A stretch of DNA of 64,000 bases from Solemya velum gill symbiont (GTDB lineage Bacteria > Pseudomonadota > Gammaproteobacteria > Chromatiales > Chromatiaceae): NCBI RefSeq assembly GCF_000787395.1, contig NZ_JRAA01000001.1:1-64000 (forward strand), given 5' to 3'. The position numbers were made by a program, and so were the translations under genes. Below, one piece after another: positions 49,101-56,967 of this stretch (its first letter is position 1; every line of letters begins with the position of its first letter). The notes beneath the pieces were generated by a model. That model saw only the letters and a list, made by a program, of their open reading frames with translations. It had not been told where the DNA came from and did not search any database.

Positions 49101-49250
49101 TGCCATGCTGCCTGACTCGTCTATGATGAAAAGAACCCGTGCCTTGGCACTCACCGGGCTGGTGATATAGATGTCCAGGTCATCTGTTAACGCTGCATGG
49201 CTGAACAGAATCAGGATGGTTGTGAAACTTGTGGCGAATAACTTTTTCAT
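46170..49250 (-). CDS. pilY1: type IV pilus tip adhesin/assembly factor PilY1
   Basis: 1026 aa from the ATG at 49250, where a Sec signal peptide begins (MKKLFATSFTTILILFSHAA). Frame upstream of it overlaps pilX and lacks a start signal. The N-terminal von Willebrand A domain has the MIDAS sequence FIIDESGSMAFG. The C-terminal PilY beta-propeller (about residues 520-1000) contains SILLITTSEGVLSAIDPASGEELWAYMP and Ca-binding-like acidic loops such as DVDDDGIWDRIYLADTGG. PilY1 sits at the pilus tip and affects adhesion, surface sensing and retraction. Confidence 0.93.
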   Translation of the reverse strand: MKKLFATSFTTILILFSHAALTDDLDIYITSPVSAKARVLFIIDESGSMAFGPNTDRCLVTNTPKDCFLNDDQPSQRTFQVKKAMRTVIDESDDDLYMAIMGFRGKKVSRSDPLSCQIKDEGGNCLKADIRVLTKFLNLEESNSRGSLKWAVTRLGHDMSTPTSSALHDAVQWYKEGIDATRHNGSQENIPSPILNHCQPNHIVLLSDGAPNSNSIEKNGWGYTNNDLDDREPDNYSPECEWSDKTTGHAFEATETPQDGRCSPDFVEYAHNADLNPSMDGTQFVTTHTIGFHTTPLANTFLAYIAEKGGGDFFTADNADELTEVLQSLVHDAKAVVDTSINTPTIPFDPSNIAVSQNSLYLPVFKPAVNPFWFGNLKKYEFKITTTGDFQLVDANDASALNVDNSFVDDARSFWSDTPDGNNPLAGGSASKRTGSRNLYTYINKNGSTPDTLIDHRLYDFVAREAHPDILNGMLGVTKSSEVTALLKWISTGHGFMGAPLHTAPALLNYQDRLGTSQSILLITTSEGVLSAIDPASGEELWAYMPKELLENIKTIKYQVDNPDDTKLTAERIYGLDGHLEILHDDTNGDNLINGSESVTAIFGMRRGGRNYYALDITNPESPEFKWEIIGGEGNFRQLGQTWAKPDSGKIIISGVEREVILFSGGYDPDQDVVNGARVADDIGNALYIVDAESGERLWWASSKAGASLRLTNMTNSIAADARPVDVDDDGIWDRIYLADTGGRIIRIDFYTDSDDAHQINGYILADLNGGTANSNRRFFTSPEVGYYASGNERFYALLAGSGDRPDPMDHSVQNRFYMIKDYYPWSPQRTGDVYTPPQPIVENTSLCGDINNCHTLYDATTNLTQSGTTEEQQGAHNLLSNTSGWYIDLAEREMSASRALLYNHNLYFTTFSGRITPAAGVCDPSDLTFTSRLFALNLRTAGAVIRHFDNDTSDLSTADRSVELNVAGLPPAPSIFFVGETETEENGETVTTPVNKLFVGAGLDIPVSSTYRPVPLWWEEVINVD

Positions 49251-49260
49251 CAGCTGGTTA

Positions 49261-49728
49261 CTATTGATTCGGAATGATATAACCGATCCCCATCTTGTTG
49301 ATTGCACGGGATGATGTACCGTCAACACGTCCTTCTGCTTCAAGTTCATATACCAGGATGTCAGAGTCGACCTGGTAACCGGAGATATCCTGCGTTGCTT
49401 TTTCAATATATGTAGCAGTCAGGTTGGCAGAAGTCGCAGGCTGACCGGTTACATGCGATGCAGAGAAGAAGTTACTGCTGGCCTTTGCTGCTCCCGGTGT
49501 GGTTGAGGCCGGAATGACATCATTGGGATTTTCTGTACCCAGAGCTCTCATCAGAGCATTTTCAGCAGCCTGGAAGGCAAGGTTTTTGTGTTGGTGATTG
49601 GCTGCGACACGTGTCTCGAAGATGCTTGCCTGCATGGCTGAAATACCTAGCATGCTGGTGATCAGGATCATAATCAGGACAACATAGAGTGCTACCCCTG
49701 TTTCCTTTCTATGGATGATTTTATTCAT
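49261..49728 (-). CDS. pilX: type IV pilus minor pilin PilX
   Basis: 155 aa. The leader ends KETG before VALYVVLIMILITSMLGISAMQASIFETRVAANHQ, the usual PilX N-terminus; +5 is not Glu but Val-Val, as is common in PilX. FQAAENALMRAL matches the PilX_N family. Lies 15 bp after pilW and 10 bp before the pilY1 ATG in the same operon. Confidence 0.85.
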   Translation of the reverse strand: MNKIIHRKETGVALYVVLIMILITSMLGISAMQASIFETRVAANHQHKNLAFQAAENALMRALGTENPNDVIPASTTPGAAKASSNFFSASHVTGQPATSANLTATYIEKATQDISGYQVDSDILVYELEAEGRVDGTSSRAINKMGIGYIIPNQ

Positions 49729-49743
49729 ATCAACTCTCCTGAT

Positions 49744-50526
49744 CTACTTTGCAATTGCATTCAGGTTGCGCAGGGCGATAGTGGTACCGGCGCGTCTGTA
49801 GAACTTGTTCCTGTCTGCAGGCGTGACTGTATTCGCACCGACCTGATAATAAGTTGGCTGTTGGGGCATGGATGAGATGCCCGGCCTGACACTACCCGAG
49901 CTTGCCAGTATTTCTGCACGAATCGTGACCACGCTGTTCCATTTATTGGCGGCAGTAACAGCAGCTGCAGTGGTATAACTGTTGGCGTAGCCATCTGAAT
50001 CTGTATCAACACCATAGATAAACTCGAGGTGTTCGATGCCCTCAGCCAGGCTCTGCCTGGTACCGCTGCCATCTGTATCCAGGGTGGTGCAGTAAAGTTC
50101 ACTCTGATTGTTAACGCTGGTCTGTACGTCAAGTCGGAGCCTGGCTGTTGAGTTATCTACGGGGCTGCCGCTGCAGGTGTAGCCACTACGGTAAGCTACA
50201 GTGACTCGACTGGAGCTTGTTGCTGTGCCATCAATAATGTATGGAGAGCCATCGTCGGCACCTGTAGATATAAAGACATCATCGCCTTTACCCACATTTC
50301 TGCCTGTCATAACCAGGAAGCGTCTCAGGTCGCTGGATGCAAAACGGGCATTCTCATTAGCAACAGAGAGTGCAAGGTGGAAGTGTGCAGCAGATTTACT
50401 GTCAAGATAGGCATGAATAGCAAAAATGGAAACCAGCAGTCCAATCAGCAGGCTGATCAACAGGCTGATAATTGATACGCCTTGTTGCCGGTCGGGCAGG
50501 GGAGAATGCGGGAACAGGTTTCTCAT
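49744..50526 (-). CDS. pilW: type IV pilus minor pilin PilW
   Basis: 260 aa from the ATG at 50526 (MRNLFPHSPLPDRQQG). The prepilin site is QQG before VSIISLLISLLIGLLVSIFAIHAY. The mid region contains FRYRSGYTC-like pilin beta structure, and paired Cys (YTCSGSP, ELYCTTLD) may form a disulfide. Belongs to the PilW family. Starts 11 bp after the pilV stop. Confidence 0.85.
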   Translation of the reverse strand: MRNLFPHSPLPDRQQGVSIISLLISLLIGLLVSIFAIHAYLDSKSAAHFHLALSVANENARFASSDLRRFLVMTGRNVGKGDDVFISTGADDGSPYIIDGTATSSSRVTVAYRSGYTCSGSPVDNSTARLRLDVQTSVNNQSELYCTTLDTDGSGTRQSLAEGIEHLEFIYGVDTDSDGYANSYTTAAAVTAANKWNSVVTIRAEILASSGSVRPGISSMPQQPTYYQVGANTVTPADRNKFYRRAGTTIALRNLNAIAK

Positions 50527-50536
50527 CAACCTGCCT

Positions 50537-51109
50537 TTATCCAATAGGTGCTGGTTTGAAAGGCATGACGACCCGGGAAGGTAATGCATCGCCGCTGGCT
50601 TGCCATTGCACATAAATACGACGCATGGCGCAGTTATTGGCCAGGCCTGTATCTGTTGTGTCATAAATGCACTGGACACTGAGCGTTCCACCGGGCAGAT
50701 GGTTAATGCCATTGGCACAGCGTAACTGCCACATGTCAAAAATTGCCATCTGCGCAGGTGTACAGTCTGCGACGTTCGCTGACACGGTAGTGGTCGAGAT
50801 GCTGCAATAGGCGGTTGGTGGTACAACACAGTTGGACTCGGTTGTAGTTACATAGCTGCCACCAATGGTTGTATCGTTGCCGTCATTGTCTTCAAGGGCA
50901 GGGAGATTGGAATACATTCTTTCAGACAACTCCATCGCGATATCTGTAGCAATTGCCCTGTAGTAGGCGCTATTGGAGTTGTTTTCTGCACGAATAATCA
51001 TGCTGGAAGCGCCAAGAACGGCGAATGAGAGCAGTAGTACTGCAATCAGTACTTCGATCAGTCCGACTCCGGATTGATGTGATCTGTTCTCCTGGCTATT
51101 CATCTTCAT
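50537..51109 (-). CDS. pilV: type IV pilus minor pilin PilV
   Basis: 190 aa from the ATG at 51109, or 188 from the ATG at 51103; both overlap the 3' end of fimT. The prepilin motif is QSG before VGLIEVLIAVLLLSFAVLGASSMIIRA, with Glu at +5. Several Cys (NCVVPPTAYC, ADCTPA, LRCANG, VQCIYD, NNCAM) suggest disulfides in the exported domain. Fits the PilV family by position and sequence. Confidence 0.85.
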   Translation of the reverse strand: MKMNSQENRSHQSGVGLIEVLIAVLLLSFAVLGASSMIIRAENNSNSAYYRAIATDIAMELSERMYSNLPALEDNDGNDTTIGGSYVTTTESNCVVPPTAYCSISTTTVSANVADCTPAQMAIFDMWQLRCANGINHLPGGTLSVQCIYDTTDTGLANNCAMRRIYVQWQASGDALPSRVVMPFKPAPIG

Positions 51110-51662
51110 ACGCTGCAAGCGCTTCAATTCTGGGCCTGCCTGAACTTGAAAGAACCAGCTGCTGTTTATACTCTTTTTCTGTCTTGCCGGACGAGGCTGT
51201 GAAGGTTCCCAGCTGCCTCGCGCCACTGGTTGATTTTGTTCTGCCCGTGGCAACATAGGAGACGTAGTTTTGTAGCAGACTGTTTCCACTGATGGAAATA
51301 CCTCCCGTGATACGCGTGTTGGCAATTAACTCTTCGCCATTGTCTATTTGGGCATTGGCGTTGCTGCTGTCGGTTGCATTGTCTGTAAAGACAATCCACC
51401 CCTGGCCCCAATCTCCGCTCGCTGTACATGTGGTTTTACCGTCATCTGTCGTTGTCGACTTGCACATGGTCACCCTGCTGTTGCGCTTGATCGCTTCACT
51501 GCGTGCAATCATCAGGTCGTGGTAGAGATTTTCAAGTGATGAGGTGATGCGATTCCGCTCGATCATTTTTGCGAAATTGGGAACAGCAAATGTTGCCAAT
51601 ATCACGAGCAGAACAAGCGCGATCAAGAGCTCAATTAGCGTGAAGCCAAGCATCTTTCTCAT
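51096..51662 (-). CDS. fimT: GspH/FimT-type minor pilin
   Basis: 188 aa from the ATG at 51662 (MRKMLG before FTLIELLIALVLLVILATFAVPNFAKMI). Glu +5 is present. The body ARSEAIKRNSRVTMCKS and WGQGWIVFTD is diagnostic for GspH/FimT, with Cys residues in MCKS and TTCTAS. First gene of the minor pilin operon. It corresponds to fimU/fimT in Pseudomonas. Confidence 0.9.
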   Translation of the reverse strand: MRKMLGFTLIELLIALVLLVILATFAVPNFAKMIERNRITSSLENLYHDLMIARSEAIKRNSRVTMCKSTTTDDGKTTCTASGDWGQGWIVFTDNATDSSNANAQIDNGEELIANTRITGGISISGNSLLQNYVSYVATGRTKSTSGARQLGTFTASSGKTEKEYKQQLVLSSSGRPRIEALAAYEDE

Positions 51663-51870
51663 GACGTCGTCGGGACTCCTTTTCCAAACTTGTCGTATCA
51701 TTCAGAGGCAAGTATATGTGGGAAATTATGAAAATGCTAACATTACAATAGGACTGTAAAGTATTGATAATACTAAAGAGTTAGGTGTTATTTATGGTCT
51801 GTTGATGAGCAGGAATGGGAAGTCAGAATCCGTTGTCTGATAATTATTTCTTATTTTCCGAATAAAAATG

Positions 51871-51986
51871 TTGCACAGCAGCAAATTTCTGCTATTATTC
51901 ATTTCAGAAGCTAATTCAACGTTTCTACTCCAACCACTCAGCAGAGTATTGGCGGCTAACACCTGGTGTCAGCCGCCGTTTTTTTT
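51871..51986 (+). ncRNA. candidate small RNA with sigma-70 promoter and terminator
   Basis: TTGCAC (51871-51876), a 16-bp spacer and TATTAT (51893-51898) form a good promoter; transcription would start near 51905. About 80 nt later a strong hairpin (GGCGGCT 51951-51957 pairing with AGCCGCC 51971-51977, plus an inner stem) is followed by eight T (51979-51986). The T-run is on the plus strand, whereas the neighbouring fimT and fumarase genes are both on the minus strand, so this terminator does not serve either of them well. No ORF is visible between. The remaining part of the 333-bp gap (51663-51870) shows nothing recognisable. Confidence 0.55.
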
Positions 51987-51995
51987 GCCCTGAAT

Positions 51996-53516
51996 TTATT
52001 CAGCGATTGGCAGCTTGCCAATCTTGATACGCCACTCTTTTGGTCCGCTTTCGTGGACTGATTCACCATGGCTGTCGACTGCGACGGTGACAGGCATATC
52101 CTTGACCTCGAATTCACGAATTGCTTCCATGCCGAGATCTTCAAATGCGACCATGCGGGATGCCTTGATTGCCTTCGCCACAAGGTATGCAGCTCCACCG
52201 ACAGCCATCAGGTAGGTGGCACCATGTTTTTTGATTGCCTCTCGCGCTGCAGGTCCACGTTCGGCTTTACCCACCATGCCGACAAGGCCTGTTTTACCGA
52301 GCATCATGTCGGTGTATTTATCCATGCGCGTCGAGGTGGTTGGTCCTGCGGGACCGACGACTTCATCACCAACCGGATCAACCGGGCCGACATAGTAGAT
52401 AAAGCGGTTTTCGAAATCGACTCCATCAGGGAGTGGTTCCCCTTTGTCGAGCAGTTCCTGGATGCGCTTGTGTGCAGCATCGCGGCCGGTCAGCAGGTTA
52501 CCGGAGAGCAGCAGGCGGTCACCCGGTTTCCAGTTGGCAATCTCTTCACGTGTGACCGTATCGATATTGACCGGAATGGATGCATCGTCTGCTTCGTAAG
52601 TAATATCAGGCCATACATCCATTGAAGGTGGTGTGAGTACGGCAGGGCCGCTTCCATCAAGGGTAAATTCCACATGACGTGTCGCCGCACAGTTTGGGAT
52701 CAGTGCAACCGGCAGAGAGGCGGCATGGGTAGGGAAGTCGTTGATCTTGACATCCAGCACTGTTGTCAGGCCACCGAGACCCTGTGCGCCGATGCCGAGC
52801 GCATTCACCTTTTCGAACAGTTCAAGGCGCAGTTCTTCCTTGCGATTGGTAGGTCCGCGTGCCTGCAACTCGTGAATATCGATATGCTCCATGAGCGACT
52901 CTTTGGCCAGAATCATCGCTTTTTCAGCTGTACCGCCAACACCAATACCGAGCATGCCAGGTGGACACCAGCCGGCACCCAGGGTCGGGACAATATCCAG
53001 AACCCAGTCGACCAGCGAACTGCTCGGGTTGAGAACAGTGAAGCGTGCCTTGTTTTCAGAGCCACCACCCTTGGCGGCGAGTTTGATTTCAACCTTGTCG
53101 CCTGCAACGAGCTCGGTATGGACCACGGCAGGCGTATTGTCGCCGGTATTCTTGCGCGCGCCGAGCGGGTCGGCAACCATGGAAGCGCGCAGCACGTTAT
53201 CCGGGTGGGAATAGGCTTTGCTGACAGCGGTATTGACCATCTCATCGACTGTCTGGTCTGTCTCCCAGCTGACATCCATTCCGATCTTGAGAAACACCAC
53301 GACTCCACCAGTGTCCTGGCAGATTGGCCGGTGTCCCTCGGCGCACATACGCGAGTTAACGAGAATCTGTGTCATGGCATCTTTTGCGGCCGGGGACTCC
53401 TCGCGTTCCCATGCCTCCGTCAGCGAACGGATGTAATCTTCAGGGTGGTAGTAGGAGATGAACTGCAGGGCATCTGCAATGCTCTCGATAAAATCGTGCT
53501 TATTGATGGTTGTCAT
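51996..53516 (-). CDS. fumA: fumarate hydratase class I (Fe-S)
   Basis: 506 aa. Interconverts fumarate and malate with a [4Fe-4S] cluster. The N-terminal alpha domain has RPICQDTGGVVVFLKIGM, GWCPPGMLGIGVGGTAEKAM and IPNCAATRHVEF, with the Cys ligands expected of class I enzymes. The C-terminal beta domain has GDRLLLSGNLLTGRDAAHKR and VVGPAGPTTSTRMDKYTDMML. Length matches one-chain class I fumarases. The promoter carries the shared operator box, tying it to sdh and PHA genes. Confidence 0.95.
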   Translation of the reverse strand: MTTINKHDFIESIADALQFISYYHPEDYIRSLTEAWEREESPAAKDAMTQILVNSRMCAEGHRPICQDTGGVVVFLKIGMDVSWETDQTVDEMVNTAVSKAYSHPDNVLRASMVADPLGARKNTGDNTPAVVHTELVAGDKVEIKLAAKGGGSENKARFTVLNPSSSLVDWVLDIVPTLGAGWCPPGMLGIGVGGTAEKAMILAKESLMEHIDIHELQARGPTNRKEELRLELFEKVNALGIGAQGLGGLTTVLDVKINDFPTHAASLPVALIPNCAATRHVEFTLDGSGPAVLTPPSMDVWPDITYEADDASIPVNIDTVTREEIANWKPGDRLLLSGNLLTGRDAAHKRIQELLDKGEPLPDGVDFENRFIYYVGPVDPVGDEVVGPAGPTTSTRMDKYTDMMLGKTGLVGMVGKAERGPAAREAIKKHGATYLMAVGGAAYLVAKAIKASRMVAFEDLGMEAIREFEVKDMPVTVAVDSHGESVHESGPKEWRIKIGKLPIAE

Positions 53517-53552
53517 GCTGGTTATCCGTCATTCTGTTATTTTTGAATTCCG

Positions 53553-53581
53553 ATTATCGCAATTATTGCATTGCAACAAAA
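53553..53581 (-). promoter_or_regulatory. fumarase promoter with operator box
   Basis: On the minus strand TTGTTGCAATGCAATAA (53563-53579) lies directly upstream of an extended -10 TGCGATAAT (53553-53561). A weak -35 TTTTGT (53576-53581) would give a 17-bp spacer. The box therefore fills the core promoter, 47-63 bp before the ATG. Confidence 0.6.
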
Positions 53582-53625
53582 GCCCCGAATTTTATCGAAT
53601 CTGCTACTGACAGAGTATAGATCTG

Positions 53626-56600
53626 TTATTCAGGAGCGGGGATTTCTCGCCACGCATTCAGCATCGGGAAATAGAGCGCAAGTCGGGATGGCATGCCGTC
53701 CAGCTTCTTGAGCGCATGCCAGTAGCCGTACAGTTGATCGCGGTAACGTTCAATTTCACTCTCAAGGAAGGCGTCCACTGTGTCTGCCTCATGGTGAGAG
53801 CCACTCTTGTAGTCGATGATCCAGCGTTCGCCATTCTCATCCGTGAACAGCCTGTCGATGATCAGGTGCCTGATACCGTTCTCGTGCCTGACACTGATGC
53901 CGAATTCGCATGCAGCATCGGTGTGATCTTGCAGAATCCATTGTCCTCTCTGATCATCCAGGGTATTCAGCAGTGCTTTTTGCACCCGTTTGACAGCAGG
54001 TGCCGTGTCATGTGGTACGCAGCCGAGGCTGAGTAGCCAGTTTGTAATCAGTGAATCGGATGCCTTGATGCGCTCCTTGTTCCACTGCTCTACACCCTCG
54101 TTGGCAATCACTTCAAGCATGCCATGCACAACTGTACCGACATGGCGTGCAAGTTCACCAGCCCAGGTGAATTCTGGCATCTGCGCAATGAGAGTCGTGC
54201 TTGCTGGGGAGGGCAGCTGCGAAATCGCATCAGGCAAGCGTGCTTTCCAGTCAGCTGGCAATCGCTTGATATCCGGCGTTTGCCAGGCATCGATACTATT
54301 GTCATCATCATCTGCTGTGAGCTCTCCGAAATGCTGTTTCACGGCTGGCCACAAGGATGCAAGCAGTGATCCCCTGGTCGGATTCGGGATACCTGTTTTG
54401 GTATTTATTGTTGCATGGCCGAGCAGGTGCAAACGCCGTTTCGCACGCGTGGTTGCGACATAGAGCAGGCGCTGCTGCTCAAACGCATCACGTTGTGCAT
54501 TGATTGAGCGGATATAACTGCTGGTCGGGCTTGTTGCATCACCTGTCGCTTCAATGTTTGTCATCAGCAGTGATTCGACACCATGCTCATCTCTGGTCTG
54601 CAGGTATTGCAACAACTCCTTGCTGGCATGTCTTGGGCCACGGCCAAGACCGGGAAGAATGATGCAGTCATACTCAAGCCCCTTGGATTTGTGCATTGTC
54701 AGGATTTCGACATGATCGCCTGCATCAGGATCTGCGGGTGCATAGAGTTCGTTGAGTGCTTCGTCAAACTGCTGCGGATCTTCAATACGTCCAGCTGATT
54801 CGAGTGACTCCAGGGTGGAAAAGAAGACCTCAACCGCGAGCAGATCACGACCACTCTGCAGGCTGTCGCGCCCACCCAATGCCAGCCATACAGCCTCTGT
54901 TGATTCGCGCAATGTGAGCCTGCCTGCATGTTGCAGAGAGGCTGAGATGATCGCGTTGAAACGTGTGAGTCGCTGTGTTCCGTCATCAGATAGCAGGCTG
55001 GTATCAATGCTCTCCAGGCATGGCCACAAGGGACCGCTCTCGATTGTATTGGCCAGCTGGTAGAGATCGCTGAGGAGTAGCCCACACCAGGGAGAACGCA
55101 GCAGGCTCATCCAGGCAACCCGGTCGCCGAAATGGTGAAGCGCGCGTACCAGTGAACAGAGATCACCGATTACCGGCAGGGTGTTAAGGCGTTCTGTCTC
55201 CGTCACCCGAAAGTCGATCGATGCAGCACGCAGGGCAGGGATGATGGCCTCGAGATGTGAGCGTGAGCGCACCAGGATGGCGATTTTCAATTCATCCGGT
55301 GTTGACTTGATGATGTCCACGACCTTCTGTGCTTCTTCCTGCTTTGATGCGCTGCTGGCCGGATGAACAGAGACTTCTCCGGCAAGTCCCTCTTCGACAA
55401 AACTGACTGAACTGCTGTAGGGAACCGCACCGAGGTTGCTGTCGGGCTGGGCAGGAAAGCAGGCAGGAAAGGCCTGGTTGACCCATTCGACGATATTGTG
55501 ATGTGAACGAAAATTAACCTTCAGGGACAGTTGCTGCAGCTGAATATCACCAATGCCGTTGACACAGGCATCGAGATAGAGGCCGACATCGGCTTCACGG
55601 AAACGGTAGATTGACTGCATCGGGTCGCCAACACAGAAGAGTGTTCTGCCATCGTCAGGCTGCCAACCTGCTGTAAGTTTTTCAAGAAGCTGGTACTGGC
55701 CGTGGGAAGTGTCCTGGAATTCATCGACCAGCAGATGCTGGATGCGTTGGTCCAGCATCAGTGCGAGATCGGTTGGGTCGTCGCTATTGCCAAGCGCATC
55801 GTGGGCGCGAAGTGCAACTTCAATATGATCAACTTCACCACGTTCACCGAAGATGACTTTCAAGTGTGCGGTTGCAATTTTCAGCAGCTCTGCCAGGGCA
55901 CTGAGCAGGTGCCAGTCGTCATCACTGTAGGATGCTGCCGGCAGTTTTCTGAGCTGAGTGATGGCATGCAAGAGTTCAGGTTGCTGTCTGATCTGATCAA
56001 GCAGTGCCATGAAGGTTTTTTTCTCTTCTTTGTAATCTGGCGGGAAGCCAATGGTGATAGTTGCCTGCTTTCTCAGGGTGTCGCCACTTTTAACCAGGAC
56101 GAGTTCGGCAAGTGCCTGCCAACGGGAGATTTCGTGAGCAACCGGCAGGGGGGTGTCTGTCTGCTCCAGGTAGCAGCTCCAATCTTGTTGCGGTTTGTTG
56201 TTGGCCTGCAGTTGTTGTGCCGAGAAGTGAGCCTGTTCGACCAGCTGGGGAATGATGTTGTTCGTATCAGCTTTGACAAGTTGTTCAAGTGCATCAAGCA
56301 CCAGTTTCTCAAGGGTCGATTCAAGCAGTTGTCTCTGTTGTTGATCCGTACCCGCTGCGATAAGGCGCAGCCACTGGTCACGCTTGCCAAGCATTCCTGC
56401 CAGCAGTTCCTCTACTTTATTGAAATTGTTGTCGAGGTGAATCAACAGTTCAGCAACAGTTTCAGACCACTCGTTCCTGCTCTCGATTTCGAGCAGTGTG
56501 TTACGCGCTGCTTCTCTGTAGAGTGGCATTGCCCTGTCAGTCGGGGAGAGTGCGCCACCGCTTTGTGACAGCATTGGCATCATGCGTACCAGCTGGGATG

Positions 56601-56967
56601 TCAGCGAGTCGATCGTCTGAATGCGCAGGCGCCCGGGATTGTTTCTCAGCTGCCAGCCCTCCTGCTCATCACGTTTTGATGCCTCGCGCGCGATCTTCCA
56701 CAGCTGCTGTTCGTGATCCTGCTCAGGCATCTCGCCAGTTGCAAGCTTGAACGCATCCATGATGCGATTGCGCATCTCGGCTGCAGCCTTGCGCGTGAAG
56801 GTGATGGCGATAATCTCTTCCGGCTGTTGTGCAATTGCCAGAAGTTTGAGGTAACGCTGGATCAATAGCGTGGTTTTTCCGGAACCAGCCGGTGCCTGCA
56901 CGATAAAAGAGCGACTTGTATCCAGAGCATCCCGGCGTTGCTCATGATCTGCAATCCGCTTGCTCAT
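53626..56967 (-). CDS. AddA/RecB-like helicase-nuclease (UvrD family)
   Basis: 1113 aa superfamily 1 helicase. Walker A is APAGSGKTTLLIQRYLKLL (about residues 28-46); TFTRKAAAEMRNRI is motif Ia and LLVDEFQDTSHGQ is motif II. FCVGDPMQSIYRFREAD, LKVNFRSHHNIVEWVN and LTMHKSKGLEYDCIILPGLG are later motifs. The C-terminal PD-(D/E)XK nuclease carries RWIIDYKSGSH. With the gene it overlaps by 4 bp (ATGA) it forms an AddAB-type complex for double-strand-break end processing. The name addA is by analogy. Confidence 0.88.
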   Translation of the reverse strand: MSKRIADHEQRRDALDTSRSFIVQAPAGSGKTTLLIQRYLKLLAIAQQPEEIIAITFTRKAAAEMRNRIMDAFKLATGEMPEQDHEQQLWKIAREASKRDEQEGWQLRNNPGRLRIQTIDSLTSQLVRMMPMLSQSGGALSPTDRAMPLYREAARNTLLEIESRNEWSETVAELLIHLDNNFNKVEELLAGMLGKRDQWLRLIAAGTDQQQRQLLESTLEKLVLDALEQLVKADTNNIIPQLVEQAHFSAQQLQANNKPQQDWSCYLEQTDTPLPVAHEISRWQALAELVLVKSGDTLRKQATITIGFPPDYKEEKKTFMALLDQIRQQPELLHAITQLRKLPAASYSDDDWHLLSALAELLKIATAHLKVIFGERGEVDHIEVALRAHDALGNSDDPTDLALMLDQRIQHLLVDEFQDTSHGQYQLLEKLTAGWQPDDGRTLFCVGDPMQSIYRFREADVGLYLDACVNGIGDIQLQQLSLKVNFRSHHNIVEWVNQAFPACFPAQPDSNLGAVPYSSSVSFVEEGLAGEVSVHPASSASKQEEAQKVVDIIKSTPDELKIAILVRSRSHLEAIIPALRAASIDFRVTETERLNTLPVIGDLCSLVRALHHFGDRVAWMSLLRSPWCGLLLSDLYQLANTIESGPLWPCLESIDTSLLSDDGTQRLTRFNAIISASLQHAGRLTLRESTEAVWLALGGRDSLQSGRDLLAVEVFFSTLESLESAGRIEDPQQFDEALNELYAPADPDAGDHVEILTMHKSKGLEYDCIILPGLGRGPRHASKELLQYLQTRDEHGVESLLMTNIEATGDATSPTSSYIRSINAQRDAFEQQRLLYVATTRAKRRLHLLGHATINTKTGIPNPTRGSLLASLWPAVKQHFGELTADDDDNSIDAWQTPDIKRLPADWKARLPDAISQLPSPASTTLIAQMPEFTWAGELARHVGTVVHGMLEVIANEGVEQWNKERIKASDSLITNWLLSLGCVPHDTAPAVKRVQKALLNTLDDQRGQWILQDHTDAACEFGISVRHENGIRHLIIDRLFTDENGERWIIDYKSGSHHEADTVDAFLESEIERYRDQLYGYWHALKKLDGMPSRLALYFPMLNAWREIPAPE

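Noticed and set aside
52674-53546. 290-codon plus-strand ORF opposite fumarase
   Set aside because: Antisense shadow; it would also overlap the fumarase promoter.
55702-56568. 288-codon plus-strand ORF opposite the AddA-like gene
   Set aside because: Antisense to a conserved helicase with all motifs; its composition is that expected of a complementary frame.
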